In this document: positions 4,594 through 5,533 of the stretch, in pieces
Numbering within the stretch: position 1 is the stretch's first letter
How the letters are laid out: each line of letters begins with the position of its first letter
From: Patescibacteria group bacterium
GTDB lineage: Bacteria > Patescibacteriota > Minisyncoccia > Phycocordibacterales > UBA12079
Length of the DNA: 5,533 nt
Direction: 5' to 3'
Assembly: GCA_018894995.1 (NCBI GenBank)
Contig: JAHIOZ010000142.1
Location: 1-5,533, forward strand
Notes under the pieces: model-generated
The model's input: the letters and a program-made list of their open reading frames with translations, nothing else
Database searches by the model: none
What the model was told of the DNA's origin: nothing
Made by a program: the position numbers and the translations under genes

Positions 4594-5533
4594 CAGTCAG
4601 ATAGCAGCCTTGATCAAGTACGCTGAAAACGAGGGATATATAGTCCCAGAAGACTGGATTTTCAAGGATGAAGGTTATAGTGGTTCAACCTTGATACGAC
4701 CTGGTTTGGAACGATTAAGAGATTTGGCCTCTGAATGTCAAATTGACATATTGCTAATATATTCTCCGGATCGGTTGAGTAGAAAATATGCTTATCAGGT
4801 CCTCTTGACCGAAGAATTTTCCAGAAATGGTGTTGACGTACTTTTTGTTAAATCACCTAAAGCAACTACGCCGGAAGAAGAACTCCTGCTGCAGTTTCAG
4901 GGAATGATTGCCGAATACGAGCGGGCGCAAATCATCGAACGATCGCGGCGTGGTAAGAGGCACCGAGCAAGAGCAGGTTCTATCAATGTTCTTTCTGGAG
5001 CGCCGTATGGCTATCAATATGTCAAAAAGACAGAAAGCCTTCCGGCCTATTACAAAATCATTGAATCAGAGGCTGAAGTTGTAAGACGGGTCTACAGTCT
5101 TTATACCGAAGATGATTTTAGCATAGCTGATGTCGTCAGATGGTTGAATGATAGAGGTATTCCAACCAGAAAGCGGATTTCAAAATGGGAACGGACAACA
5201 GTCTGGGCAATGCTTCGTAATCCTGCCTATAAAGGGACCGCATGCTATGGGAAAACAAAAGTGACCGAAAGGAAGAAGATTACCCGTCCTTTGAGAAAAC
5301 GAGGAGGCTTTTCCCCGCGATGCAGTTCCAATGTCGAGCGCCCGAGAAAGGACTGGATTGAAATTCCGGTCCCAGCAATTGTGAGTCCGGATGTTTTTTC
5401 TTTTGCAGAGGAGAAGCTCGAAAAAAACAAGCGTTATTCTAAAAGGCGAACGAAAGAGCCAACATTGCTGCAAGGCGTGATGGCCTGCAATAAATGTGGA
5501 TATGCATATTACAGGACCTCGACTCGAACTTCC
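4529..5533 (+). CDS. Large serine recombinase, C-terminus cut by the window edge
   Basis: This is a site-specific recombinase that cuts DNA through a serine, of the kind used by integrative elements. The 335 codons seen run open to the right edge. The catalytic domain begins IYARVSSERQ with R9 and nucleophile S11. It continues with DEGYSGS (47-53), IRPGL (56-60) and SPDRLSR (79-85) carrying the active-site arginines R82 and R85. The long linking helix covers about 119-149. A Recombinase-type domain runs from about GAPYGY (157-162) through W225 to the typical NPAYKG (231-236). The start of the zinc ribbon, LLQGVMACNKCG (313-324, C320 and C323), is visible before the edge. The family usually runs to 450-700 aa. 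The ATG at 4529 has GGGAAAAG at 4513-4520. An upstream in-frame TAG at 4472 and no other start between support it. The transposon separates it from any promoter left of 48. Confidence 0.93.
   Translation, partial: MQPAGIYARVSSERQREEHTIDSQIAALIKYAENEGYIVPEDWIFKDEGYSGSTLIRPGLERLRDLASECQIDILLIYSPDRLSRKYAYQVLLTEEFSRNGVDVLFVKSPKATTPEEELLLQFQGMIAEYERAQIIERSRRGKRHRARAGSINVLSGAPYGYQYVKKTESLPAYYKIIESEAEVVRRVYSLYTEDDFSIADVVRWLNDRGIPTRKRISKWERTTVWAMLRNPAYKGTACYGKTKVTERKKITRPLRKRGGFSPRCSSNVERPRKDWIEIPVPAIVSPDVFSFAEEKLEKNKRYSKRRTKEPTLLQGVMACNKCGYAYYRTSTRTS

Noticed and set aside
5180..5473. Minus-strand 97-codon ORF.
   Set aside because: It is antisense to the clear serine-recombinase coding sequence and resembles no protein type.

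Overview
The window holds one complete transposon that can be bounded to the base, at 56-4221 (4166 bp). It sits inside a small gene at the head of a serine-recombinase operon. The sequence gives no firm taxon. The moderate GC, strong Shine-Dalgarno sites and gene types suit a bacterium. A Desulfobacterota/deltaproteobacterial or related environmental anaerobe is my guess only.

The transposon carries a leftward (minus-strand) operon of four tightly packed genes. In transcription order they are a 163-aa Cys-rich zinc-finger-like protein (4062-3571), a 307-aa ParB-like protein (3539-2616), an IS21-family IstA DDE transposase (2619-1021) and an IstB AAA+ ATPase (1088-306). ParB and IstA overlap by four bases (ATGA), and IstA and IstB overlap by 68 bp. 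Every start has a good Shine-Dalgarno sequence. The zinc-finger and ParB-like genes are extra to the usual two-gene IS21 plan.

The ends are directly visible. The exact 8-bp direct repeat CCCAAATC lies at 48-55 and 4222-4229. Inside it are TG...CA tips and three inverted-repeat blocks: 25 bp (20 identical), 12 bp (12 identical) and 17 bp (15 identical). The two outer blocks have the same 16-bp spacing at both ends. The innermost block is displaced by 10 bp between the ends. The left end also contains a partly inverted extra copy of tip sequence (186-207) and a long stem-loop (218-278) just past istB.

Removing the transposon and one repeat copy fuses 2-55 to 4230-4412 into one open frame, which encodes a ribbon-helix-helix-like protein. 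Its start lies beyond the left edge. After it come a probable 75-aa overlapping ORF (4366-4593) and a large serine recombinase (4529 to the right edge, 335 codons seen, C-terminus missing). An IS21-like transposon has therefore landed in an older recombinase-bearing mobile module and disrupted its putative regulator.

The most interesting system here is the four-gene transposon. It pairs an IS21 transposase and AAA+ regulator with a ParB-fold DNA-binding protein and a small zinc-finger-like protein in one coupled operon. A role for these two in target choice, immunity or regulation is inference.
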